A stretch of 64,000 nucleotides of DNA from Ustilaginoidea virens (lineage: Eukaryota > Ascomycota > Sordariomycetes > Hypocreales > Clavicipitaceae): NCBI RefSeq assembly GCF_000687475.1, contig NC_057319.1, forward strand, positions 806,001-870,000, in the 5' to 3' direction. Under the pieces are notes generated by a model. It did no database searches and was not told where the DNA came from. It worked only from the letters and a program-made list of their open reading frames with translations. Every line of letters begins with the position of its first letter. The stretch's first letter is position 1. The position numbers and the translations under genes are program-made. This document shows positions 43,101-54,569 of the stretch, piece by piece.

Positions 43101-44881
43101 ACAGCCTTCATCAACTCGGAAAGCTGCAGCCAGCCCAGGAACACGATGGAGAAAAAACCAGCACCGTCGCGGAGAAAAGCACCGCTCGTGTCACCGGGTG
43201 TGTTGTAGAACAATGAAGAGACGATGAGTCCGTTGGAGATGATGACGAAGAACTTGGTATACAACGAAGCTTTGTCGCCCCAGAGGAACCAGAATTCACG
43301 ACGCGTGCAGGCCAGGACCTGCTTCCAGAGACTGACAGTGTACACGGACTGCTTCATCACCGTGCGCGACTTGGCTTGGCGGACAGAGTCGATGAAGGTT
43401 CGGGCATCAGAGCGGCCAGTGTCGTCAATGTACTTTTCGAAGCCGTCGACGTCGTCCAGGAGTGCTTTGTAGGCTCGGCTCCCACGGAAAGCCCTTTCCA
43501 GCTCCTCGGCGGTTTTGGGGCAGCAATGCTCAAATCCTGGCCTGAACTGCCGAGCATTCACGTCGCACAGGGATGTCAGAAAGTCCGCGGTCGTCTGTCG
43601 GGGAGGGCAGTCGAACCCCAGGTCGACAAAGTACTGCTTCGCCTCACTGGCTGGGCCTTGGTACAACATGCGGCCTTGGTCGATGACGAGGACCCTGTCC
43701 ATCAGGTTGTAGATGCCCTCCCCGGCTTGATACAGCGTCGTCAGGGTGGTGCGATGCGAGACGTCGGTCATGATGCGCAGCGACTTGGCATAGTTGAATG
43801 CCGTGGAGGCGTCCAGTCCCCTCGTCGAGTTGTCCCAGCAGGTGACGCTGCTCTTCGTGGTGAGCGTTTCAGCGATGCTGACGCGTTTGCGCTCGCCGCC
43901 CGACACCCCGCGGATGAAGGCGTTCCCCACAAGCGTGTCCTTTGTGTGAGACATGGCGAACATTTTGAGAAACGAGTCGACAATGAGGGGGATGTTGCCG
44001 CGCTCCTGCTTCTTCGTCTTGGTCAGGAGGGCGAATTTCAACGTCTGGCCGACGGTAAGACTGGGCATGTGCTGGTCGTCCTCGGCGTTGTAGGTTGCTT
44101 CCCCGCGGAATCGCTTGTCCATTTTAGATGACGGAATCCCGCCGTAGATGACGTCTCCCTGCACAGACTCGTAGCCCGCTCGGTTGTTGGCGATGACTCT
44201 GAGGAACGTGCTGCAGCCAGAGCCGGGTCGTCCCAGCACGAGCATCATCTCTCCCGGACGAACGACGCCCGTGAAGTCGCGTATTAATTCTCTCGGTTTC
44301 CCGCGGCTTCGAAAGTCGAGGGCGGGAAACCAATGGCAGAGATGGTTGTACAGGTCTGGACCGAACGTGCCAGCGATGGCCTGCGGCAGGGTGCGCACGG
44401 AAACCGCATTGACACCGACTCCCTTGACGGTAAGGTTCTTGAACAAGACGCCGACTTTCTTGGTTGATGCTCCATTTGGATTGCGCTTCTCCAGGTGGCC
44501 TTGGCGGATAAACTGCTCGAGCTCAAAGTCTGTGGGGGCTGCTGCTGCCTCTTCGCTGTCGGGGTAGGCGTCTTGCTTTTCCGCATCCGGGCCGGCCTGG
44601 CCGGCCTGGCCGGAAGAAAAGACTCTCCCGATAAAACTGGTTCTCGATCTGGTTCTGTGGGCAGGAGACGCGCCGGTGCTTCTCCGGCTCAACTCTCGCC
44701 GGAGGTGTTGAAAGTCTTGCCGCGCAGCACTCTCACTTACCGGACCGTCCGCATACGTGTCCCCCCAGTATCCGTCGGTGGAAGTGTCGTCTGGCAGAGG
44801 GCTATCGCCGACGGTGGTCGTGCTGTTGTTTAAAGGAGGAACAGGGCCGGACTCTCCCTGTTCCCGTCCGTGATCCAACAT
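40161..44881 (-). CDS. PDR-type ABC multidrug transporter, 1520 aa
   Basis: Minus-strand exons 44881-40712, 40620-40307 and 40239-40161 (4563 nt, 1520 aa). This is a full-size ABCG/PDR exporter of the plasma membrane in reverse order (NBD1-TMD1-NBD2-TMD2). NBD1 has Walker A LGRPGSGCSTFLR near residue 217, with the Cys in place of Lys typical of PDR proteins, and signature VSGGERKRVSIAE near 327. NBD2 has canonical Walker A MGASGAGKTTLLNTL near 917, the degenerate signature GVEPRKRLTIG near 1020 and Walker B LLLFLDEPTSGLD. Each half ends in six predicted helices. The two small 3' exons complete the last extracellular loop (NCSYCPYSSGAEFL) and last helix (LVYFFIYTVRV); without them the protein would stop within TMD2. 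Likely exports hydrophobic drugs or metabolites; no substrate can be inferred. Confidence 0.93.
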
Positions 44882-46198
44882 TGTTTAGCAGCCAGCCAAG
44901 CCAGGCCAAGCCAGACCAGAAGGGCAAGACGTTTGGACCTGCGGCGTGTGGTTGACGGCGGCGGTGACCTCGAACGGTGGATTCTCTGTTTTTAAATAAA
45001 GGAAGAGAAAAAAAAAAGGAAAAGGAAAAAGCTGGGAGCAGCTGCTTGAGCTTCAGTGGATGATGACAGCCGCCCTTCCGGGAGGCCTTCTGGAGGGGCC
45101 AACAAGCCGACTCTTATCCAGACGGTTTCTCAGCGAGACACCGGCATAACTCGCAAAAAGAAAACAAACATTGAAATAGTCGGTCGTAGTCGCACTAGGT
45201 CCGTGCTGACGCCATTGCATCATGCTGGAGATAGGTGCCTATCTCCGAAGCCTTCCGCGGCCGGCTTGCTATCCTACCAATGGGGAACCTCGCCTGCGCT
45301 GCCCCAGATCTCGAACAAGGCGTTTTCGGACCACATGGTTGCAAGACAGGGTTTAGCCGCCAGACGAGCTGCACAGCTCTTTCGGGGAAGCGGGTTCCAG
45401 GGGTATAGATTAGTCATCCAGGCGAATAGGCTCCAAACGCGCATGTGAAGTGACAAATGACTGTTTTCGGCCAGGGTGCGCCAAGCCCGCCCCTTTGTCT
45501 GCAGAAATTCCGTTGGGTGTGACGGTCGATGACGGGGTCGGTGAGTCCATGATTTCAAAGCAAAGCTAGGGGGTGCGGAAGTTGAAAGAATCAAGATCTT
45601 GGTGGGGGGGGGGAAACCGGCAGGGCATGGGCCCCACCAAGGTGGAGCTGTCCAATCACCAGACAGCATCAATGCCTTCCGTGATTGCGTGCCTTGCTTG
45701 TGACTGGCCTGGCCGACGGGTGTATACTGTATAGCGCCCAGACGAGTTGCATTCCTCGTGCTTATTGACATTACAGCCTTGCAACTTATTACACGGCCAG
45801 GAGTCATCGACTTGCCCCTGCAGGTTGGGTTAGGTACCTGTTTTACCTGGGTAGGGAGTTGGCTGCACCCATGTCACCAGCACCAAGCAACAGCTTCCAA
45901 GCCAAGGGTGAGCAAGACGCGATGCAGGTTTTCCGTACAAGAAATCGGGCGGTAACTAGTAAGTGCCAGTCCAAACGAAACCCTCGATCCCAGCCTGACG
46001 ACCGATGCGCAATTGCGCAGTGTCAGAGCAGCTCTATCCGCGTGCGCGTCCACCTACACACCCTACACACATACCTACATATAGACATGCATAAGAAAGA
46101 CTAAAAAAAGTATCTACCCTCCCGCCGAACGAAACTCGGTCGAATCGCCAACTCGGAGAAAAGAAGACAAATCAAAAAAAATCCCGCAGTCCGCCATG
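44882..46198. other. Intergenic, transporter promoter
   Basis: 1.3 kb upstream of the transporter gene and downstream of the next minus-strand gene. A short TTTTTAAATAAA box lies at about 44989. Frames up to 177 codons are unconvincing, with no domain. Confidence 0.5.
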
Positions 46199-46534
46199 CT
46201 ACGCGTTGCAGCTTTTGCCGTACGCTCCCTTCCCACACGCGAAGTGAAAGTCCTCGACGCAGATGGACAAGAATCGCCCGAGGCACTTCCTCAGCAAGGT
46301 CGCCGCTTCACGTCCACACTGGCCAGGTTCGGGCTGTGGAGGGGCCGCAACCCCAGCTGGTGGCACGACGTAGATATTCTGGTGACACCACCAGCGCAAT
46401 TTGTCGGGGCAGTACCGGAGGACGTATCCTGCTGTTGACGCACACGTGTCGGGGTCCTTGTAGGGCGGTCCCAGCCGGACGGATTCCAAGGCTGATGCCG
46501 TAGCTGCTAGAGCGAGTAGCTTGGCCAGGTGCAT
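46199..46534 (-). CDS. Small cysteine-rich secreted protein, 111 aa
   Basis: A single exon. A signal peptide (MHLAKLLALAATASA) is followed by about 96 mature residues with eight cysteines: DTCASTAGYVLRYC, RWWC, GQC, LLRKC, SIC, FAC and KSC. Even cysteine number, small size and a predicted secretion signal are marks of fungal effector-like or antimicrobial-type proteins; no named family is recognised. It lies at the edge of an AT-richer region with broken genes. The start codon is the only Met before the signal peptide. Expression and function are unknown. Confidence 0.75.
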   Translation of the reverse strand: MHLAKLLALAATASALESVRLGPPYKDPDTCASTAGYVLRYCPDKLRWWCHQNIYVVPPAGVAAPPQPEPGQCGREAATLLRKCLGRFLSICVEDFHFACGKGAYGKSCNA

Positions 46535-47440
46535 CTTTGCCGGATCGAGCTTGTTCGTGTCGGAGCAAGAGACAGACAGCTGCTGCTATATCTGAGGATG
46601 CAAGGATGTCAGCAGGATAAAGATTCCAGCTCAGCAGACAAGCGGGCATCGATGGCCCTTTACATACCCATACCGTACAGGTGGGCTACGACAGACAATG
46701 TCTCCGATTCTCGGGCAATTTGTTGGAGCGACGACGCCTCCCAATATGGCCCGTCACCTGTACCATGCCATTTCCAGGCGCGGTTCTCGGCACCAGCCGT
46801 CTTAGCCTACCAGCCAAGAGCTTAGTTACCAAGGGGCCTGGCACTTTACTAAGGCCCGAATTACTAAGTGCGGCCTCCTTACTTTGCCAGCCCTGGACGT
46901 CGATGCAGCTGTCTTGCCCCAACACTTGCCTGTGATTTTACTTCATTTTTGTTTCTCCCGCAACAAATACGTTCGCTGCTCATGCTGGTCCACGGCCGAC
47001 AGTAACACACGGTGGGCCGGGCTGTGATGATTCGCTCAGCATAGGGGGCAAAAGGAAGTTGAAGCTATTTAGCGGGTTGTACTGTACTCGGTAACTTTTT
47101 TCCTCCCTTAGTCAGCGCATTCCCCACAGGGCCTCTTGGCCCAAGACTCAAGAGGTACTCCGTACTCCCCGCGGATACTGCGTCTCTCATTAGCTCAGGT
47201 TGCCACATCTCCCCACTGTCATAGTCCATGATGCCAAGCTCCTTCAATTTGAATCAGCTACTGTACCCCTTTGGGGAAAATGGCGGCGATTTCTCGCTGG
47301 CGTTTACCTTGAGCTGTATGCGCTTGCCCTTTACGTCCTTCGCCAAGATGGTCTGCATCCCGTGACAAACTCGGCCGAACTGGTCAAGTTACCGGTCGCT
47401 TCTTTTCCGGGCTCAACTGCTCTTTTCTTCCGCCTGCAAC
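46535..47440. other. Intergenic, start of AT-richer island
   Basis: No recognised gene. A TACTCCGTA motif (reverse of TACGGAGTA) lies at 47156-47164. The frame 47200-47472 precedes the kinase-like sequence but in another phase and without recognised motifs; it may be a decayed N-terminal part of that gene. Confidence 0.45.
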
Positions 47441-48056
47441 CAGGGACCGATCATCCTAAAAGCTCCTGTTAAGACTGAGTTTCCTACTGGGTTACTCTTC
47501 GTTGAGGCTAGCCATGGAACCCTTCCATCTTTCTTACACCAACATGGCAACGAAATGCCACTCAGCCTTCGCCATAAATGGTTCGTTCAGGCCGTTGAAT
47601 CCATCGTATTCATCCACAGTAAGGGTGTTATACATGGCGACCTAAGACCGAATAACTTCCTCGTCCATGGTACATTGCCTCCATCACTTGGCTTATGCCT
47701 GTGCGACTTTGGGGGATCAACTTGCGAAGAACCCCGGCTTTCTGGTGGAAAACTTCCTGACTCTGGCTTTTGTGACCCGAACGATGCCTGGGAACCGACT
47801 TATGCTGCTGATATTTTTGGCCTGGGCTCTGTCCTGTACACCATCATCACAGGTCGCTGGCCATTTCGCACCACTACTGGCCAGTTTACTTCCACAAAAG
47901 AAATGGAGGAGTATGAAGCAGACGTAGATTGCCGTTTCGCTGATGGTATTTTCCCCGTAGCGGAGGAACCCTTGGGGGGGAGGGGGGATTATTCTGGGGT
48001 GTTGGACAAATAAATTCTCTCACGCCGCAGAAATTATGCCAAGTGTCTCTCAATAA
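47441..48056 (+). pseudogene. Truncated, frameshifted fungal protein-kinase-like gene
   Basis: A kinase C-lobe is readable: GPIILKAP, then LLFVEASHGTLPSFL, WFVQAVESIVFIHSKGVIHGDLRPNNFLV (catalytic loop with HGD instead of HRD, but the Asp and Asn present), LCLCDFGGSTCEE (the DFG motif is intact), and DIFGLGSVLYTIITGRWPFR (subdomain IX). The ATP-binding N-lobe with its Gly loop and Lys is not recognisable upstream. The frame stops at 48013 after a G-rich tract (47974-47987). One base out of phase, the expected end IILGCWTNKFSHAAEI continues to TAA at 48056. So either one base was gained or lost in the G runs or the assembly is wrong there. The HGD change, missing N-lobe and frameshift together favour a pseudogene of a lineage-specific kinase family often expanded in accessory regions. 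Confidence 0.75.
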
Positions 48057-49363
48057 GAAATCAAGTGCCAGCATCTTAAAATATATCCTTGACATTTGCT
48101 CTACGCACGCGCCACAGATATAACCAATATACAGAGATATGCCACAGCGACTTGGGGGTTTCTGCGACTATATCGTCCACACTTGCTTCCTTCTCTCTTT
48201 AAGCCCAGAGGCAGTCGCTTAAGCTTATGGCTTGGTTTAGATGGATCGTCGCATCTCTCAAAGTTAACGTCTTCCGTATATCCGTCTCTGCACTGATGAA
48301 TCTTCGTAGTGTTTAAGTGCACCTAGGGAAAAATCGACTTTTTACTTGTAAAACCTAGTTAAAAATCTACTTGGTAAAAAGCTGATTTTTCCCCAGGGAG
48401 ATTTGTTACTAGGATTTACTAGTAAAAAGTCGAAGAAAACCGGGAAAAAAACCCTTGTGGAAAGGGATAATTGAAATGTGCATATAAGCGTCCGGTCATA
48501 CTTTTGGAAGTCTAACCTTTCCGACACATGCTCTCTTGCCAGCATTGTTGACCTATGATGACCTGGATTTTGTTTTCCCAACCCTATCAAGTAATGTTTA
48601 AGCGCAAGACTTCAAGTTCGAACAGCAGTAGAAAACAAGCATATCAAGACCAGCCCATCCCTGTTGTTCTTAGACACCAAGAACACACCCCCGACACCTC
48701 GCCCAGGTTTAAGCGCTTCGCATGCACTTCCATCGCGTTGCAGTGAGGCAAGCTTGGAGTAGACAACCCGTGGACCCCATCGCATAGTAGATGGAAAACC
48801 GGCGCCACACGCAGGGTAATGACTTGCACTCCGGGGTTTATATATGTCACTGAAAAGTAGTAGGGAATCTGCAGCTTCACGTTCTGGCAATACAGAGGCC
48901 TCGGGAATGGTCGGGTCCATAGATTCCCCCATGCTCAGCACAATGGTAGATCAAAGTGGACTATTTAACTACGCTGGTAACGGTGAATATACTCCCATCT
49001 TCCTGCCCAAGCTGACGCTGACCTTGCTCGGCAGTAAATCATCGCAGTGCTGATGTTTCAGGTAATGCAAATAGTTTTCATTGCATCAGGTCAAATTATA
49101 GCTTCCACGACCCAGGATTCACGAGACAAAGAAACAAGTCAGGAGAACAACCACGAAGTTGTCTCTCATCAACGCAAATCCACAGCGTCAAAAAGCCCTA
49201 CCTCGCCCATCTCTGCTGCTGATGATAAGTGCGAGACAGATGTGACAGAGTATGATGAAATAGACCAAGAACCCTTGCAGGCAAGCTGAACGGAGGAGCG
49301 GCTCGTCGAACAGAACAGCTCACGGTGATTGTTTAAGTGGCGGGAGAATCCTCTCTGTCTATA
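48057..49363. other. AT-rich intergenic with hairpin repeat
   Basis: 1.3 kb without recognised genes. Includes an inverted repeat at 48334-48433, listed separately. The plus frames at 48844-49053 and 49047-49289 are small and domain-free. Confidence 0.5.
48334..48433. repeat. Imperfect inverted repeat, 25-bp arms
   Basis: The left arm 48334-48358 and the reverse complement of 48409-48433 agree at 23 of 25 positions (core TCGACTTTTTACT). Between them, around 48371-48397, lies another inverted relative of the left unit (GGTAAAAAGCTGATTTTTCC against GGGAAAAATCGACTTTTTAC). The whole can fold into a hairpin and resembles a small MITE-like or satellite remnant. Confidence 0.75.
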
Positions 49364-50392
49364 TTATTGGCCGCGCAAGAGACAGAGGGCGTCCGGTAGA
49401 GATTCCAGGTTCGGCGCGTAGACTTTGCAATGTACTCTTCGAACATGACTGCTCCAGGCACCGGGATTCGCCTCAATCACCGCTTCCTCACGTTTCATCC
49501 GCTTCCACTCGGGACACACGAATCTTGTCTTGAAGATGTGCATGTGGAGCTTGCGAACGTGCCTAGCAAGTGCCGATGTGTTGAAGAAGGTTCCGCAGCC
49601 AAAGAGGCATCGCGCTGCCCCCTTTGATGTTTCCACGGCTTCGTGAATCTCGGCGATCTCCTCATGTGCGTTTGCTCCGTTACTATAACGGAAAATACGG
49701 TCAGCAAGGCCGGTAGTGACGTCGGGGTCAATTAAGGGATGGGCTAGCTTAGCGGCGTAAGCGCTGCTGTCTCCGAACCTCTTCCGCTTTAAAATTTCCC
49801 ACCTCTCGTCTAAGATGCGCTGTAGATTGGTTCATTGCTCGTAATTTATCTGCTTCCTCAAAGTATCTGTGACTCTTTTCCCGGCCTGCCAGCTTCTCCA
49901 AGCAGCGTATAATATATCTAATTCGCGCTGAGACTTTCCTTGCCTCTTTCGCTTGATGAATTTTTCCTGAGCTGTGATGTGTCTTGACTTCTAGCGAAGC
50001 TCTGTTATGTCTCGAGATTCAAACTAGTCAAGTTCCTCTTTAGACAGGCGAGTGGGTGCGTTCGGGTCTCTAGGATGCAAGGTGTTTGAGATGGCTTCCC
50101 ATAGGGCCGCGTCGTGCCTTGCCTTGTCGCCGAATGCGACGTTCGCCGGGTTCGCTCTTAGTCTTGCTGGCTGACAACTTCGTTCAAAACCCTCTGTAGA
50201 ATGTGATACTATGAAGTTGCGAAGTGCCGGTGGAAGACATCCTGGTGGATGATTAGTTAGAGGATCCAAGCAGCAAACCTTACTGAGCGGCACCTCCTGA
50301 TACTTCTGCACCGCAGCTTTAGCTGCTTCTTTTTTGAGTTGGCGCACACTTGGACGGATAAGTCGAAGCGATGCCTTCACATCTGGAGGCAT
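49364..50392 (-). pseudogene. Broken DUF3435 (FluG-domain)-type gene fragment
   Basis: Two minus-strand blocks are readable. The first (50392-50024) has RPSVRQLKKEAAKAAVQKYQ, FIVSHSTEGFERS, RLRANPANVAFGDKARHD and RDPNAPTRLSKEELD. After a stop and frameshifted sequence, the second (49636-49364) has CLFGCGTFFNTSALARHVRKLH and a further Cys/His segment ending in AWSSHVRRVHCKVYAPNL, a C2H2-like tail. This order (a helical block with an NPNAP-x-LS-x-EEL segment, a charged coiled stretch, then a zinc-finger-like tail) is what I remember of fungal DUF3435 proteins, a family that includes the tyrosine recombinases (captains) of Starship elements. The catalytic recombinase part is not visible. The family call is from memory and needs a profile search. 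Confidence 0.5.
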
Positions 50393-53300
50393 TATGACGA
50401 GCTAAAAGGGAGACTGTTCGGTGATGACACGAGGATGGGACCAAGGGGTCATGGAAAGCATGAAAGTCAAATCGCCCCCTTGACCATGAAGGAGGCGCGG
50501 CCCTTGGTATTTATCAGACCATAACCAGGATCAAAGCAGGCCACAGGTCGTAGCTACAAGACGCACAGATAGTTGCAAGGCAGCATGTCCACGGGCTGAC
50601 CAACACGGGCGCATCCATGACTATGGTAGGCCACGCATTACCCGGGCATGGGCAGGCCAATGTGGAAAAACTCAACGTCGATAGAAGGGGCGAGAAGGGG
50701 CGTCTGGCGCCTCCCAGACCGGGTGAGGAATTCATGAGAGGCCAGGGTCGAAAACACGTAATACAAGGGCGTGTGCAGTGCACGCGCGGGTGGTAGTCTA
50801 CTGCCCGGCGCTTCGGTATCGGAGTGAAGACGCTGGACAGAGCAAAACGGTGGCAGGATGGAGAAACGGAGAGGACGGGAAAAGCGGGTCCAGACGGCGT
50901 TACGGGTAAAGGTCGGGCGAGTTCGGATTTCGGACGGAGAAGACGGCACGCTTGTTGGTCCAGACTAACGGCGATCGATCTGCTGAGCAGGATGTGCCGT
51001 ACAGTGCCAACTCTGCCGATGCGCGGATGAAATAGAGATAGGCCGGGGAACCTTCCTACGCTGGAGACGACTGCTTAAGATGCTTGTTCATCTTTGGCTC
51101 GGCAAGTCGGCCGAGAAGCGGGCAAGTCATCCATTGCAGTTTGCTCTTGATTGCCCCAGTCCACGGCCCGTTGCGTCCGTTTTACACGATTTGAGAAACA
51201 AGTAGAAACGCCAGGCGCGCAAAATTTAGCGTGGTTTTTTTTCTGGCGTTGGGTGCGCATGTTTCCAAGGAAATTTACCAAAAATTAGCGAGGGCGTTGT
51301 ACATAGCCGTCTAGGTGCTAGGAGCATCCCACACCTCCAAGAACCCTGTGTACCGCGACGACAAGAGCCGCTTGATACGTGCAAGAGGCAGCTTCGTATA
51401 CTGTAGCGGGCTATATGCGCTTTCTGCCTACATCGGGGTCCATGCCGCTAGTGATGATGACCTTGGTCATGGTTGCAATGGCGGGGATTTCGTGACTCGG
51501 TGGCTGCCCGACAGGCATACTCAAGCCGAGAATGACACCTCTACACAATTGACAGATTGGAGAGTGCCTCGAGCGTCGCGCCTCTCGACTGTTCCTTTTA
51601 CCTGGATCAGGGTCATTATAAGGGGTAGCTGGGTAACTCGGCAATTCGATCCAGAGCTATGTGGCATGACAAGTTGTCGACAGGAAGGAGATTCTGCTCG
51701 TTGAGCTGCTGCGAGGATGCTCGCATCGACGCCTGGGGATCGGTCAAGACATGTCGGGGGAGTTTAGCCCCAGCTTGTTGATGCAAAGCTCCCCTCTCCC
51801 TCTTTTGCCACGGACTCTTGTGAAATCCCCACAATCTCGCCGAGAATCCCAGTTCAGTTCCCGTGTTCCTCTTTGGCCGCCGGATGTCGGCCAAGACGTG
51901 AGAAAATACAGGCTGTGGGTCGACTAGATCTGCCACGGTCAAGCTGCGCTTTGCGAAATCGAAATAAAACGAACGACGCCAACCTGGAGATGGTAATACG
52001 CACGTCATCAACCACGGGTACCACTCTAATAAGCTTCCACTGACCCCACAGCGCCACTTTACGCCATGGGACTGGAATTAGTTGCGGCCGAGAACTAGGT
52101 CTTGTGGCTTCAGTTGGGTAGATCGATGAGTCGTTTAGGGGGGGGCATTGACCTAGAGTAGGCTACCGCTAGTAGTTATCTGGCACATGACTTGCAAGTT
52201 ATTCTCGCAGGCGTGGCTGCGACAGAAGCCAGGTCTAGCTACAGTAGCTAGGTATATGCTCAATCTCTAAAATAGTAGGCCTTTTAGTTCTGACTATTGC
52301 GTACGACCTAGAGCGACTGTAACAGACTATTGCATATTAGCCTGTAGAATGCATCACCCCAAAGCGGAATGCGAACATGTCCGAACATGTCAGGTGGAAA
52401 AGAAGGCGTCCAGCTGTAAGGGAACGGGCGTCGCGTACTATTTATGGCGCCAGCAAGATGGACTGCTATTCGATTTAAAGTCGTCGGTTGATCACTGACC
52501 AAGGCTGTGACTGGCCCGCGATCACGCGTCTCCAGCAATAACCAGGGGAAAGTCTGATATTATTCGACTCGCCTGGACTCGCCCGGTTTCGGCAGAAAAC
52601 CGAGGCGCGATTTCGACGAACTGAGGGCGAAGGGCGACGCAGACGGCTGGCGTATGATTTCCCAGAAGGCAAGAAGAAGGGAGAATCGGGGTTTTTGTGG
52701 ATCGCGTCGTGGTGGCACCGATGATGGCGTTGGCGTTTGCGCTGGTGCAGACGGCGGCGGGGTGCTGGTGGCATCACTGATGATGGAAGCCAAGGCACCA
52801 GACCAGTTGATTTCTTGTGCGGACCAGACCCCGCAGCTGCGGGACACGACCATCTTGTCTGCCTAGGTAAACAGAGTTGAACAGAGTTGAACAGGGTCGG
52901 ACATGGAGATTGGCAAATTAAGTTTGCAGGATTCTTGCGGTCACGGCGGGTGCGGGAAGCGATGGGCTGCCATGTTGCATCAGATCAGCATCGTCGTGCC
53001 TTCCTCCCTTCCTCAGGCCGCGAGGGATTGTCCCTCCGTGGTTCCTGCCGAACTGCTTCCATGCGGCCAGTTGCCACGGGGAACACCTCAAGCTGCCAGC
53101 CAGTGTTGTGACTTGTTGTAACTTGTTGTCACTTGTTGGGGCTCAACCGGGCTCAACCTCCAACGGCAGGAGCAAGCCACCCCGGCTGCCTTGCTTCAAA
53201 CTTCCAGCGGGGCATCCCCAACCTGCCCGTGATGTGATTGTGATATGCCCCATGCGAGTTTCAAACATTGCCATGCCAGACGTGAGGAGCCATCAATGGA

Positions 53301-53806
53301 AGCTTCGCCAAGTCGACTGAGCCCGGAGCCCCCCTGTTTTCAAGTTTGGATTGGATCGAGAGATAGACGGCAGGGCAGCTTCGCCGTCGGTATTCGGTCG
53401 TCGCTGCTATTGGGAAGGCCCTGCCAGCACTGCAGCCGTGCAGCCACAGCATTCATCCCGGCAAGTTTGATGCGGATTTGATGACGCTTCTCGGCCTGCA
53501 GGCACCATGCAGAATCTTTTTCAACGCGGCAGCCCCCCCCCCCCCTGCCCCGAGTCGCATTGGCAGTCAATTGCAGCCAACGCGGCTGGGGCAACTGGAG
53601 GCGAAAACACCAGAGTTGACACAACCTGATCAGTCGTCCCTTGGAAACGAAAGCTTTCGGCTTCTTTCGATTCGATGTACCTCGGTTATCTTTTCGCCGT
53701 TAGCCTGGCTTTTCCCCTTTGAGCGTGCGAATCATCATCCTACGGCAGTGTTATCCTTTCAATATCGCAACTTGTTTCCTCATCGCCGGTGCTTCTGTGG
53801 ATTTTT

Positions 53807-53845
<39 letters not shown>

Positions 53846-54569
53846 CCTTCTGCGTCTGTAAGCACGGATCCCGGCGCTTCGGGCCTTCTTCGTTCCTATA
53901 AGAAGCCTGCATTGATAGCGCGAACCCGTCGTCCACTCGTGCTGGAGTTCCAAGGAAACAGGTGCTTTACGCCCGCCTAGTGACTGGTTGAATCGGGCGG
54001 CCGGTCGGTCCAACGCAGCATTTGAGTTGTTCTCCGTCGCCGAAATAAAAAATTACCTGATGGTGGCAGGCGGTGCCAAACCCAAGCCGGTGAGGTGAGC
54101 ATGCAGCGCCTTGTCAACCCCAACCTTTTCCCCCTACCTTTGCCCGGCGTCCCCGGGAGTCCGTGACCCCCGTCGCCACCCCAGAGGCTTATCGTTTACA
54201 AGCCGCAGAGTTCGCAGCCATGACATGGTGCTTTACTGGCTCTGCTGGCTCTGCTGGGTTGGTAAAAGCGGCCAAATCTTCAGTGCCCGCCTTCCCCCAC
54301 ACCACACCCTCGATACAGAATAGGCCCGGCCGGGTCGTAGAGCTGGTGGCTCTACTAGCTTGAACATGTGGAGAGCTTCGCAGAACTTCCTGAATCCTGC
54401 GGCAGCTCCGTGGAGACTTGTATAAAGTTCGGCCCGTCCCCCACAGCAACAATCTCCAAGCCCGTTCCCCAGTTTTCCATCATTACGTCTTCCCCCGGCT
54501 GCGGCGTCGAGAGCTTACCCACTAACAGAAAACTCCCTCATCCTCAACCCATCTCTGGGCAAGGCAGTC
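50393..54569. other. 4.2-kb gene-poor region
   Basis: No gene could be supported. Partial frames at 50514-50949 (minus), 51315-51704 (plus), 51616-52057 (minus, two phases) and 52475-52853 (minus) look like decayed coding DNA in places but match no family that I know. A T37 run lies at 53809-53845 and a C12 run at about 53536-53547. The last 400 bp is the promoter and leader of the sugar transporter. Confidence 0.5.
53809..53845. repeat. T37 homopolymer
   Basis: An uninterrupted T run in the gene-poor region, equivalent to a poly-A on the minus strand. It could be the tail of a decayed retroposed copy, but no element body is recognised. Confidence 0.9.

Noticed and set aside
48301..48480. 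CRISPR-like array
   Set aside because: Units are inverted rather than direct, few in number and without regular spacers; this is eukaryotic DNA.
50514..52057. Several minus and plus frames resembling coding DNA
   Set aside because: Some phrases look protein-like, but no family could be named and phases are inconsistent; listed only as gene-poor DNA.
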